Under the pieces are notes generated by a model that saw nothing but the letters and a program-made list of their open reading frames with translations, was not told the DNA's origin and ran no database searches. Shown here in pieces: positions 1 through 7,519 of a stretch of DNA of 14,556 nt. Location of the stretch: assembly GCA_964610165.1 (NCBI GenBank), contig CAZSUZ010000028.1, positions 1 to 14,556 on the forward strand, in the 5' to 3' direction. How positions within the stretch are numbered: the stretch's first letter is position 1; the number at the start of each line of letters is the position of its first letter. The position numbers and the translations under genes are program-made. The DNA is from MFZZ01 sp964610165 (GTDB taxonomy: Bacteria > Patescibacteriota > Microgenomatia > UBA1406 > GWC2-37-13).

Positions 1-129
1 AAGAATAAAGATAAAATAGCTCAATTTGTTAAGGATAATGTCTTGGAAGGAGAAGGGGTGGAAATAAGACAAGACAAAACACCTACTTCCCCCCACAAGC
101 AAACCCATAAGATAAAAGTCAACCATTGA
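1..129 (+). CDS. 3' end of an unidentified gene, cut by the window edge
   Basis: Frame 1 is open from the first base to a TGA at 127-129 and encodes 42 residues starting KNKDKIAQFVKDNVLEGEG. The first 25 residues are charged and helix-like. The last 15 (around TPTSPHKQTHK) are polar, basic and probably disordered. No family can be recognised from so short a tail. Nothing downstream is in the same frame, so this is taken as the natural C-terminus. The stop lies at the border of the C-rich, gene-poor stretch, and the Pro/His-rich tail is partly encoded by that C-rich sequence. The gene may therefore have been truncated or extended into foreign sequence. Confidence 0.45.
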   Translation, partial: KNKDKIAQFVKDNVLEGEGVEIRQDKTPTSPHKQTHKIKVNH

Positions 130-254
130 CTTAAAATTCCCCCTCACAATTTTTCCTATTTTATAACATTTTCTCGATTTTATCGTATAGTCAGGAAATG
201 ATGATGGATACCTGCCCCCAAGAACAGACAACTATATAAACTCGTGAGAGAGAT

Positions 255-321
255 ACTCCCACTTTGACACTCCCACTTTGACACTCCCACTTTGACACTC
301 CCACTTTGACACTCCCACTTT
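255..321. repeat. 14-bp tandem repeat, 4.8 copies
   Basis: The unit ACTCCCACTTTGAC is repeated perfectly at 255, 269, 283 and 297. A partial fifth copy of 11 bases (311-321) runs into TTTACC. No gene spans it, and the 14-bp period is not a multiple of three, so it is not a coding repeat. All copies are identical, which points to recent expansion by slippage or to selection as a protein-binding array, as with iterons. No other replication feature is visible beside it. Confidence 0.95.
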
Positions 322-958
322 TTACCACCAAGGACAAGAATAGACCAATGCCCCTCACAATTTAACTAAGATAAATAATAACCCTGACTTAAAAAATTAC
401 TGAGAAAATTAATGCTGACAAAGAGAAAGATAAGGGTCGAAAAGTGAAATAACAACCATGATAGATTTTTATTCATGTTTTCTATTTTTAGAAAAATACA
501 GGTAGGAGTGAATGAGAGTGAGTGGCATGAAACGTAGTAATGGTGCGGAGTGTGAGTGGTAGGTTGGGGGGGATTGGATGGTTTATTTTAATGTGATATG
601 TGGCTCAATCGTAGTAGTGGTGGGGGTTGTGAGTGTTCGGGCACGGAGATAGTGATGTAAGTGCTTGATAGACATAGATTTGGGGGGATTAGGAGTGAAA
701 AATCAACGAAAATTACCACAAATATACATATAATTTTTTTGGTGGAAAAATATTAAAGTGGGAATTTGTGGGAAAAAATGGGCGAAGAACAGGTCTAAAT
801 ATGAAATTTTTCCGTTATTAAACTTTTGACCCCCACAACACTGTCCCTCAATCTCTTGCATATCTTCTCCCATTTAAAACGGTTTAGGAGTGTAAATATA
901 GGGTCAACTCTGTAATAATCAGCAAGTCAAGTAGTTACAATGAGCCCTCACACACATT

Positions 959-1024
959 CCCACTTGCCCCCACAAAACAGCCACATTTCCATCACCATTC
1001 TCCCACTTGCCCCACAAAATAGCC
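959..1024. repeat. Degenerate direct repeat, about 43-bp period
   Basis: CCCACTTGCCCCCACAAAA at 959 and CCCACTTGCCCCACAAAA at 1002 are followed by CAGCC and TAGCC. The two copies, 24 and 23 bases long, differ by one indel and one substitution. They sit in the C-rich half of the gene-poor region and share the CCCCACAA word found throughout it. Confidence 0.75.
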
Positions 1025-1084
1025 CTCGACTGTACCTAAAATTCCCACCTACAGCCAAACTCTCCCCATTACAAGATAGTCACT

Positions 1085-1257
1085 CTAAATAAGCTCCCCC
1101 CACAAATTCCCACATAGAGACTCTTATGCATAGCAATCAAACTCTCCCTCTTGGCACAATAAGCATTCTAAATAAGCTCCCATAGCCCAACTGCTCAATT
1201 CCCACTCGTCCTCATAGTCAAACTCTCCCTGTGGAAAAACAAACCCCCTAAATAAGC
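1085..1257. repeat. Degenerate direct repeats, about 81-bp period
   Basis: CTAAATAAGC occurs at 1085, 1168 and 1248, with spacings of 83 and 80. TCAAACTCTCCCT occurs at 1137 and 1218, spacing 81. A period near 81 bp equals 27 codons. Read on the minus strand, the copies give repeated GEFDY/GEFDC phrases. This suggests the remnant of a gene for a repeat protein, now broken by stop codons. That reading is inference; the repeat itself is directly visible. Confidence 0.6.
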
Positions 1258-1542
1258 CCTCAATATAGATCTCACTCCATTCATAGAGGTGGGCACAATA
1301 AATTAAGAGCCCCATGGAAAATATCAATTTAAATAGCGTGAGTTACACTGCTACGTAACTACCCCAGCCAATACTGATATTGCCTTGTGAATCAAGCAGA
1401 GTTTCCATCTCACCACCACACATCTTAACTAACTGAAAGTCAATAGGATTAAGTAAGCATCAATGACTATTAATCAGTATCGAATCTACCTTGTCACCCC
1501 ATAGATTTTGACTGTGTGATGATGATAGTCTCCTATTAGGGA

Positions 1543-1643
1543 TTTTAGTCAGGCTATTAATTTGTGGGGGAGTGTGGGGATAAGTCAACTTACCATACGA
1601 CTCCCTGGGGATATTTTTTTATTAATTTATTGCCTGACTAAAA
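1543..1643. repeat. Nested inverted repeat upstream of the 158-aa gene
   Basis: A perfect 12-bp inverted repeat (TTTTAGTCAGGC at 1543-1554, GCCTGACTAAAA at 1632-1643) encloses a second pair (GGGAGT at 1568-1573, ACTCCC at 1600-1605). That pair encloses a palindrome, TAAGT-CA-ACTTA, at 1581-1592. The outer right arm ends 36 bases before the ATG at 1680. It could be a structured 5' leader, an operator, or the end of a mobile segment. It does not look like an intrinsic terminator, because the outer arms are 77 bases apart. Confidence 0.65.
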
Positions 1644-1679
1644 AAATTTCTTTACCTTTACCCTCAAGAAAATTAGCAT

Positions 1680-2156
1680 ATGTTATTCAAGAGAAAATTA
1701 GAATGCGGGCATCATAGTGATAATTGGAGTAGATCTATGTGCAAGAGTTGCTCGTCAAGCCTAATGGCTAAGAGGGACAAGATAGAACTGGGAAGGATTA
1801 TTATATCTCAGCCATATGAGGCGAGTGTACAAGGAAGCATGTCTTGTAATATTAATTTATTTCTTGGGATTGGTGGAGACGATGGACTGGGATCAATTGA
1901 CGGATCGCTAAGCAGGGAAATTTACTACACGTTCTACGTAAGGACGAAGAGAGGAGGATTCCAACTTAATCAAATAAGCGCTATAGGAGACTCCAGGTTT
2001 AATACTCCAGAGATATTTGAGGACGAGGAGGAATCTCCATATGTTCTGATTGCAGACAGAGATGCGTGGCTATATCATGATTTTTCCAGATATGAATTTC
2101 ACGTACCTAAGAGGAGTGTATTTAATTTTGAGAGAGAGATAGAATTGGTTAAATAA
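1680..2156 (+). CDS. Unrecognised 158-aa protein with an N-terminal zinc-finger-like Cys/His cluster
   Basis: The first 25 residues contain C9, H11/H12, C21 and C24 in a CxH...CxxC pattern, the layout of a small zinc-binding knuckle. The rest is a mixed alpha/beta, acidic domain containing YYTFYVRTKRGGFQL (about 81-95) and SRYEFHVPKRS near the C-terminus. I do not recognise the family. The start is well placed: the frame is closed by a TAG two codons upstream, so the ATG at 1680 is the only option. No Shine-Dalgarno sequence is visible, as is usual in Bacteroidota. The gene follows the nested inverted repeat and is 32 bases from the next plus-strand gene, so the two probably share a transcript. 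A structural or nucleic-acid-binding phage or plasmid protein would fit, but no function is supported. Confidence 0.65.
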   Translation: MLFKRKLECGHHSDNWSRSMCKSCSSSLMAKRDKIELGRIIISQPYEASVQGSMSCNINLFLGIGGDDGLGSIDGSLSREIYYTFYVRTKRGGFQLNQISAIGDSRFNTPEIFEDEEESPYVLIADRDAWLYHDFSRYEFHVPKRSVFNFEREIELVK

Positions 2157-2188
2157 GTTTTGTATATTAATTCAACAGAGGTATAATC

Positions 2189-2968
2189 ATGAATCAATCA
2201 AATAAGAAAGCAGACAAAGTTAAATCTTCTGAGCGAAGTGAGTCTATTATTTTAAAAAAGGCTGAGAAACAAATTTGGAAGAAGCGAGTTTGGAAAAATG
2301 AGCCAAAAATGAAGAAAAAACCTTGTGAAACAGATAGATCACTTGGTTTAATAGACAGAACTTTCGGCTCGGAAACTCTAATTAGAGTAGCGGAAGAGTT
2401 TTACTATGATAAATTATCATCTGATGATAAGTTCTTAGCGTTTCAACTATGCGAAGAATTTAAAAACAAGATGAAAAATGGAGATTGGCTTTTGAGTTTA
2501 CTTTGTGATTATAATGGATCACGCAGCAAAGTAGAATTAGGGGACGCATTGTGGTATAAAAGCATAAAGTCTATGTTAATAGAAGGGACTTTGTATATGG
2601 CGGCATTTGAAATTCCTCACTGCGCTTTCCCTGATAAGGATTTTGATAAGAATTGTGAAAACCTAAAACATCTTGGCCTCACTATTTCAAAAAGCAATGG
2701 GTGCTCAGATGGGCTATTTGAAATGAGTAAGCCTCTTACGCTTAATAAAGTTTATTTAAGTGATGAGGATACGCCTGACATTTTAGATACTATAGAGTTA
2801 GAAAATCTAAGTGGTGTTGTAGAATTTGGAACTCAAAAAATATGTAAATCAGCTATGACTCTGATGATAGGTGACGCTCTTCTAAGAGTCCCATATAACT
2901 TTCCTTTCAATAGTAATGATAAGTCATTTTGTGCTATTTTTGTGAATATAAAGCCTATTACATCATGA
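2189..2968 (+). CDS. Unrecognised 259-aa cytoplasmic protein
   Basis: The first 55 or so residues are strongly basic and Lys-rich (for example KKAEKQIWKKRVWKNEPKMK), like a flexible nucleic-acid-binding tail. After that comes a globular domain without membrane segments. It has regular hydrophobic spacing around EEFYYDKLSSDDKFLAFQL (about 69-87) and a Cys-containing beta-rich second half. No family motif is recognised. An AGAGG stretch lies 8-12 bases before the ATG and may help initiation. The gene follows the 158-aa gene in the same direction and ends 26 bases from the convergent 91-aa gene. The intervening bases hold the left copy of the 29-nt hairpin element. It could be an accessory DNA-binding protein of the element. 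Confidence 0.7.
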   Translation: MNQSNKKADKVKSSERSESIILKKAEKQIWKKRVWKNEPKMKKKPCETDRSLGLIDRTFGSETLIRVAEEFYYDKLSSDDKFLAFQLCEEFKNKMKNGDWLLSLLCDYNGSRSKVELGDALWYKSIKSMLIEGTLYMAAFEIPHCAFPDKDFDKNCENLKHLGLTISKSNGCSDGLFEMSKPLTLNKVYLSDEDTPDILDTIELENLSGVVEFGTQKICKSAMTLMIGDALLRVPYNFPFNSNDKSFCAIFVNIKPITS

Positions 2969-2974
2969 TTAACT

Positions 2975-3003
2975 TTAGGTAACTATATACTTATTTAACC
3001 TAA
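2975..3003 (+). repeat. 29-nt hairpin element, left copy
   Basis: The sequence is TTAGGTAACTATATAC, six variable bases, then AACCTAA. TTAGGT and ACCTAA pair into a hairpin. An inverted copy lies at 8823-8851, where the first 16 and last 7 bases are identical and the spacing is the same. This copy overlaps the 3' end of the convergent 91-aa gene and supplies its last codons (Leu-Gly-stop). There is no T-run on either side, so a terminator role alone does not explain it. The two copies bound the whole minus-strand block 2975-8851 like terminal inverted repeats. Confidence 0.7.
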
Positions 3004-3270
3004 AATGAATTTCTTCCAAGTTTTTGAAAAACTGTCTTTAATAAGATTTTCAAATACTGTTCTGTATTCATTTTTTGAATCAATTTCTGAATTAGTATCC
3101 GATAATGCTAATTCTCTCTTGCCTTTTGATTGGTGATGGCTATTAGGACCAAATGAGTATGCTCCAACTACGCATTCATGTTCTTCAATTCGATAACCGT
3201 TATTGGTTAGATAGGCTCTCATCTCATCATCTGAGAACTCAACATCAACATTTAATTTTATCTTTTTCAT
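2995..3270 (-). CDS. Unrecognised 91-aa protein
   Basis: The protein starts MKKIKLNVDVEFSDDEMRAYL, a beta-strand followed by an acidic helix. A Ser/Asn/His-rich middle (FGPNSHHQSKGK) follows, and it ends in a basic helix, FSKTWKKFILG. No family is recognised. It lies last in the minus-strand block, 12 bases downstream of the 44-aa membrane peptide gene, and probably shares its transcript. A perfect 14-bp palindrome (AACTAAAATTAGTT, 3275-3288) sits between the two genes. The last codons are formed by the 29-nt hairpin element. Confidence 0.6.
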   Translation of the reverse strand: MKKIKLNVDVEFSDDEMRAYLTNNGYRIEEHECVVGAYSFGPNSHHQSKGKRELALSDTNSEIDSKNEYRTVFENLIKDSFSKTWKKFILG

Positions 3271-3282
3271 ATCTAACTAAAA

Positions 3283-3417
3283 TTAGTTTATCCAACCTGA
3301 TGCTGTAGATGGGTCACTGAACGCCAAAGCAACAAGTCCTCCAATAATTCCAAGCATTATCACACCAAAGACAATTCCAACTCCAATTGTAAGTGCATTT
3401 CCAAAAAATTTTTTCAT
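3283..3417 (-). CDS. Small single-pass membrane peptide, 44 aa
   Basis: ATG at 3417 opens 44 codons. The peptide starts MKKFFGNALTIG and continues as a nearly unbroken Gly/Val/Ile-rich hydrophobic stretch at about residues 8-33. It then has a polar tail ending DPSTASGWIN. The basic N-terminus with one transmembrane helix predicts an inner-membrane peptide with its N-terminus in the cytoplasm. The composition is clearly non-random. The gene lies between the helicase-methyltransferase gene (64 bases upstream) and the 91-aa gene (12 bases downstream). Peptides of this type can be toxins, holin-like proteins or small subunits; nothing here distinguishes these. Confidence 0.6.
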   Translation of the reverse strand: MKKFFGNALTIGVGIVFGVIMLGIIGGLVALAFSDPSTASGWIN

Positions 3418-3481
3418 AGTAATTTGTTTTTTTTAATTTATAATGCAATATTACCTAAAATATTTGATATAAACAATATTT

Positions 3482-6400
3482 TTAGATTTTAATTCCTGTT
3501 AGGTAGATAAATTTTCCACGATTCTCAATTACACCCACTTGTTGGAATCCTTGCTCCTTTATCATGTCAATCAATACTTGTTGCTCCTCAGTGGTATCAT
3601 AGTCTTTAGATGGTTCTGCAATATAAATCATTCCTTTGCGTCTTAGAACTCTGTAAGCCTCTTTTATGTATTCTTTGTTGTTTGTACCCCACATAGCCAA
3701 ACTAAATACAGCTACATCAATTATTTCATTATCTAATCCAGTATTTTTCATATCACAAGCAATAACTGTTTCATCAATTGCTATGTGGTCAAAAGCATAT
3801 ACCTTATTATTTGGAATGCATTTTCTGAATAAGTTTTCTCCACAACCAAAATCTGCAACAACATCATTTCTGTCCATTATTTTGGTTGCAATATATTCAT
3901 AAGGAATTTCTTCCCATGATTCCATTCTACTTTTTCTCAGTGTGTGGTATCTGTGCCAAGAGTCTGGATTATCTGTAAACTCTTTGTGCATTGTTTCAGA
4001 ACGTGTAGTCTTACCTCTTCTATTAAATTCAGACAACTCCGAGTTGATTCTTCTAAGTCTCTCTTGCTCATCATCCACTTCTGGATAAAGATTGATTTGC
4101 AGAGTTTTTCTATTTGATGAAATCACATTTCCACTTGAAACTCTATCTTGCCAGTTCTTAAGTGATTCAATAGACCGTCTAAGCATTGTTTCTGGTGTTG
4201 GTATGGCATTGGATGGAATGACACCATCAACTGCTGCATCTGCAAGAGTTTTCTTGTTCTTAATCAGGTTAAGTCGTTGAATGTCCCATGACCAAACCTC
4301 ATCTTCCAATTCAATTCGCACTTGTGGAATAATTATCTCCACACCATCAAATTCAGAACCTTGTCTATAAATCCTTCCTTTAAGCTGTGTGTATTCTGAA
4401 TCTGTCCAAGGAAGAGTGATGCAAATCATTCTATTGCAGACATCCTGAAGCCCATCTACACCAGTTCCAATTGGTCTTGAGCCAATCAATATATCTATCT
4501 TGCCACTAATGAAATCTTTTAGATTTTGAGTTCTTAGTGTTGTAGATTCTTCACCAGTATATGTCCCAACTTTAAATCCAAATGATTCAACATGCTTCTG
4601 AATTTTATTGATGATTCCTGTTGTAAAATAAGAATAAATGATTGTACCTTTTCTTAAGTATGGTGTGATTGCTTGTAGCTTGTCAGATAATATTAATTTC
4701 TCAACACCAATATAATCATTTGGAGTTAACTTAAGTAATGCATCAAGCAAGTGTGACCCATCAATATTTAGGTTAGACATGTTTCTGCCTGTCAATTCGC
4801 TTACATTAATATCATACTTAGGAATAAACCTAAGCCCATTCAGTGTCAGTTGCTGGAATATACTCAGTGCATTGCCAATTGTTCTACGTGTTTGCAGGTC
4901 TTCATATTCAAACCCACTCATCAATTGTAATAAAGACTTAGCTTCAAATAGGTTGTTGATTACTGGTGTGGCAGACATAGCAAGAACATGCAGGTTTTTA
5001 TTTTCTCTTGCACGACCAAGCAATCTGGTCATTACAATTCGTCTGGCCGATTCGTTGTCTTCTTCACGTTGTTTTGCATTATGGACTTCATCAATAACAA
5101 TGAAATCAATTTGATTATTATTGGTTAGCGATTGAAATAAAGCTTCTGATTTATCTTGCTGAAACTTCTCATAATTCAACACAAGGTAATTGTGATTGCT
5201 TCTATCAAAAACATAATCTTCTTTATATTCGGTAAAACATTTGCTATCTGGATATACAGACTTGATTGACTTGCATGTTTGTTCAATTGTTGAATTAAGA
5301 GCAATAACTAATGTAAGTCTTGCGTCCATATTTCTTGACGCAAGAATAAAAGATAAAGTTTTACCAGCACCAGTTCCTGACCAGTTTCCGTAGTACTTGT
5401 TTTTTAGCAATCGGTAAACTGTAAGTTTCTGCATTAAGTTTGGTTGTGCAATATTTCCAGACCTGTCTCTAAAATTATAACCAACATTTGGCTCAACCAA
5501 TAATACTGCTTCATACTCTCTTAAGAACTCTTCCTTAATCATGGTGAAATATTTTCCACCAATTTCACTACTTAGTTTGTCAATGTCAACTTCTTTGTTG
5601 AGCATTGAATTCCAAATTTTTCTAAGTTTATATTGAATCAATGTTTGGAACGCTTCTTCATCCATTCCAGCATAAATTGAATTATCAAGCGAGTGAAGGT
5701 CTTGAATCTGGTTGACCAGCGGAAGTCTTGGCTCACGTTCAATTGGTGCTGGTGCATTTGTTATTTCAGCATCCACTTCATCATTTTCAACTAATTCTGG
5801 TTCAATGGCTGTTACATCATTATTGATTGATTCTTCAGTAGGTGTTTCTGCAACTTCTTCTTCTGATTCATATCTTTCTTGCAGTTCACGAAGAGTTGCA
5901 ATACGTTCATCAGATTCAGCACCAGTATTAACCAATACTCTGAAATCAATTGGCAATTTTCCTTGTTGAATAATAATTGATAACTCCACTGGGTCCATTG
6001 TTAAAAGGTCTGAGTTAGAAAGCGCAGCTATTAAATCTAATTTAATAATTTTAGAAAACATCTTAATATCCATGTGAGCACAACATTCGTTAAGCCAATT
6101 ATTTATCGAAGCCACATTGTAGCCAGACGAATTTTGCGACCATTCAGTCCTTGTTTTGTATTTTAACGCATCTTCTTTACATGTTTCTAAAGTCCAATAA
6201 TTTTTAGGTTTAGAAATTTCAACCATATGTGAGCAACAATCTTCCAACCAACCATTTTTTTGAGCAGCTTGGTATGTGTTATGTGATTGTTTTTTCCATT
6301 CGTTTCTTGTTTTGTACTTTAACGCATCTTCTTTGCATTCTTCTATTGTACGTTTTAATGCAAGAATATCCATATGCGCTGAACACTCTTCCATCCAGCC

Positions 6401-6991
6401 ATTTTTTAAAGCCTTACTATAACTTGAATTTTTGCTTTTTTTCCATTCTGTTTTTGTTGAAAATTTTAATGCATTTTTAACACATTCTTCTTTTGTCCAG
6501 AAATTATATGAAACCCTATTAGAAGTCATGTGAGCACAACATTCTTTAAACCAACCTCTTTTATGTGCTATACTAAAAGCACCACTTGAATTATCTCTCC
6601 AATCATCTTTAGTTTTGTACTTTAAAGCATCTTCTTTACACGCTTCCAAAGTCCAAAATCCATCTAGTTTTCTTGTTTTAACCATATGAACACAGCATTC
6701 ATCCATCCAACCATTTTTTTGGGCTGCTGAAACAGCCCCTCCAGAATTTTTACGCCATTCTTTTTGTGTGGTATATTTCAAAGCATCTTGCTTACATGTT
6801 TCTAAAGTCCAAAATCTATTTGGTTTTTGTTTTGATAACATATGAATGCAACATTCGTTAAGCCAATTTTTATTACATGCAGCATTGTAACCAGTTGAAT
6901 TTTGAGACCATTCAGTTCTTGTTTTATACTTTAATGCATCCTGTTTGCATAATTCAAGGGTCCAACTTTTATTTGTTTTACTTTTTTTCAT
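3482..6991 (-). CDS. Six-repeat, SF2 helicase and Rrp8-like methyltransferase fusion, 1169 aa
   Basis: Three parts are visible. Residues 10-307 hold six tandem repeats of about 51 residues with the pattern W-T-x-E-x-C...DALKY.T..EW...S...Y..A.KNGW..ECC.HM; they resemble short repeats seen in phage-associated nuclease-like proteins and probably bind nucleic acid. After an acidic linker (about 370-430) comes a superfamily 2 ATPase with Walker A GTGAGKT (539-545), DEVH box (634-637), SAT motif (673-675) and motif VI QLKGRIYRQG (869-878). The C-terminus, from about 1010, is a class I methyltransferase with ADFGCGE (1046-1052), FDH, ACDM and DVAVFSLAMWGTN. This series matches the Rrp8 (nucleomethylin) family, whose yeast member makes m1A in 25S rRNA. 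All catalytic motifs look intact. The gene starts 8 bases after the 162-aa membrane protein gene. The substrate is unknown. A nucleic-acid remodelling and modifying enzyme, functionally comparable to phage P1 DarB, is one possibility. Confidence 0.9.
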   Translation of the reverse strand: MKKSKTNKSWTLELCKQDALKYKTRTEWSQNSTGYNAACNKNWLNECCIHMLSKQKPNRFWTLETCKQDALKYTTQKEWRKNSGGAVSAAQKNGWMDECCVHMVKTRKLDGFWTLEACKEDALKYKTKDDWRDNSSGAFSIAHKRGWFKECCAHMTSNRVSYNFWTKEECVKNALKFSTKTEWKKSKNSSYSKALKNGWMEECSAHMDILALKRTIEECKEDALKYKTRNEWKKQSHNTYQAAQKNGWLEDCCSHMVEISKPKNYWTLETCKEDALKYKTRTEWSQNSSGYNVASINNWLNECCAHMDIKMFSKIIKLDLIAALSNSDLLTMDPVELSIIIQQGKLPIDFRVLVNTGAESDERIATLRELQERYESEEEVAETPTEESINNDVTAIEPELVENDEVDAEITNAPAPIEREPRLPLVNQIQDLHSLDNSIYAGMDEEAFQTLIQYKLRKIWNSMLNKEVDIDKLSSEIGGKYFTMIKEEFLREYEAVLLVEPNVGYNFRDRSGNIAQPNLMQKLTVYRLLKNKYYGNWSGTGAGKTLSFILASRNMDARLTLVIALNSTIEQTCKSIKSVYPDSKCFTEYKEDYVFDRSNHNYLVLNYEKFQQDKSEALFQSLTNNNQIDFIVIDEVHNAKQREEDNESARRIVMTRLLGRARENKNLHVLAMSATPVINNLFEAKSLLQLMSGFEYEDLQTRRTIGNALSIFQQLTLNGLRFIPKYDINVSELTGRNMSNLNIDGSHLLDALLKLTPNDYIGVEKLILSDKLQAITPYLRKGTIIYSYFTTGIINKIQKHVESFGFKVGTYTGEESTTLRTQNLKDFISGKIDILIGSRPIGTGVDGLQDVCNRMICITLPWTDSEYTQLKGRIYRQGSEFDGVEIIIPQVRIELEDEVWSWDIQRLNLIKNKKTLADAAVDGVIPSNAIPTPETMLRRSIESLKNWQDRVSSGNVISSNRKTLQINLYPEVDDEQERLRRINSELSEFNRRGKTTRSETMHKEFTDNPDSWHRYHTLRKSRMESWEEIPYEYIATKIMDRNDVVADFGCGENLFRKCIPNNKVYAFDHIAIDETVIACDMKNTGLDNEIIDVAVFSLAMWGTNNKEYIKEAYRVLRRKGMIYIAEPSKDYDTTEEQQVLIDMIKEQGFQQVGVIENRGKFIYLTGIKI
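6071..6964 (-). repeat. Six tandem coding repeats, about 153 bp each
   Basis: These encode residues 10-51, 61-103, 113-155, 165-207, 215-256 and 266-307 of the 1169-aa protein, joined by 7-9 residue linkers. Repeats 1 and 6 are the most alike (both carry KYKTRTEWSQNS and NNWLNECC), yet differ at many synonymous positions. The duplication is therefore old and the protein sequence is under constraint. Repeat 4 has lost one of the paired cysteines (ECS for ECC), and repeat 5 lacks the leading Trp. Confidence 0.9.
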
Positions 6992-6999
6992 AAATAAAA

Positions 7000-7488
7000 C
7001 TACCTAATATGAGGTAAAACCCAATGTATAAAAGCATAAATAAACGCAATAGAACCAGCTGCATAATAAAAAAATTTGATATTTATTTTAAGCCAACTTT
7101 CTTTATGTTCAACACCAGCATTAATATCAGCACTCTGAGTAATAGTCACACCAGATGAATAGTTGATTACATTTTTATTTGTTGAATTGTCCACACTCAC
7201 ATTCATAATAGTTTTATCTTCATTTTCTTTAGTGATTTCTGATATTTTACTATTAATGATTTTAATAGCACTTTCCTTGAGGTCTAACATACAGTTACAA
7301 TCTGGTGTTTTACACCTTTTTAACTTCTCAGGATATATTGATTCTACATCAATAATTAATCGCTTTAAAAATTCAATTTTATCTGGTTCATTTCTCAATT
7401 CCTTGGTTAAATCATCATAAAATTTATTTTTTAAATCATGGAAATTGTTATATCCATCATAAATTTTTTCTACAATATACTTCTTCAT
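7000..7488 (-). CDS. 162-aa protein with C-terminal membrane anchor
   Basis: Residues 1-90 form a charged helical domain containing a tight cysteine cluster (C59, C64, C66). Residues 91-130 are Asn/Ser/Thr-rich with short beta-like repeats (NVSVDNS, NVINYSSGVTITQSADIN). A transmembrane helix follows at about 138-158 (FFYYAAGSIAFIYAFIHWVL), with four residues after it. The layout predicts a tail-anchored or single-pass protein with the helical domain in the cytoplasm. It is 31 bases downstream of the HTH gene and 8 bases upstream of the helicase-methyltransferase gene, so coupled expression is likely. The family is not recognised. Membrane-anchored partners of large nucleic-acid enzymes occur in some defence operons, but there is no direct evidence here. 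Confidence 0.75.
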   Translation of the reverse strand: MKKYIVEKIYDGYNNFHDLKNKFYDDLTKELRNEPDKIEFLKRLIIDVESIYPEKLKRCKTPDCNCMLDLKESAIKIINSKISEITKENEDKTIMNVSVDNSTNKNVINYSSGVTITQSADINAGVEHKESWLKINIKFFYYAAGSIAFIYAFIHWVLPHIR

Positions 7489-7519
7489 TTTATTTATATG
7501 ATATTATTATTCAAAAGTT

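Larger units (their letters stand above)
130..1679. other. Gene-poor, repeat-rich region with strong strand-composition switches
   Basis: No convincing gene was found in these 1.55 kb. Composition switches abruptly. About 90-370 and 830-1330 are C-rich and G-poor on the plus strand, with a recurring CCCCCACAA or CCCTCACAA word near 91, 141, 351, 831, 966, 1009 and 1097. About 500-790 is G-rich and C-poor. The mirror word TTGTGGGGG appears near 1562. The region also holds a 14-bp tandem array, degenerate longer repeats and a nested inverted repeat, listed separately. A 67-codon minus-strand frame at 1124-1327 is made of the degenerate repeats and is not called as a gene. What the region does is unknown. 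A decayed repeat-protein gene or a replication or structural region are both possible. Confidence 0.6.

Noticed and set aside
1124..1327. A 67-codon minus-strand frame in the C-rich region
   Set aside because: It consists of the degenerate 81-bp repeats, has unusual composition (many Trp, Cys and Tyr), and the same repeat phrases continue past its stop codon. It is at most a remnant.
3666..6480. Several plus-strand frames of 60-110 codons
   Set aside because: They are antisense shadows of the 1169-aa gene, whose motifs are continuous on the minus strand.
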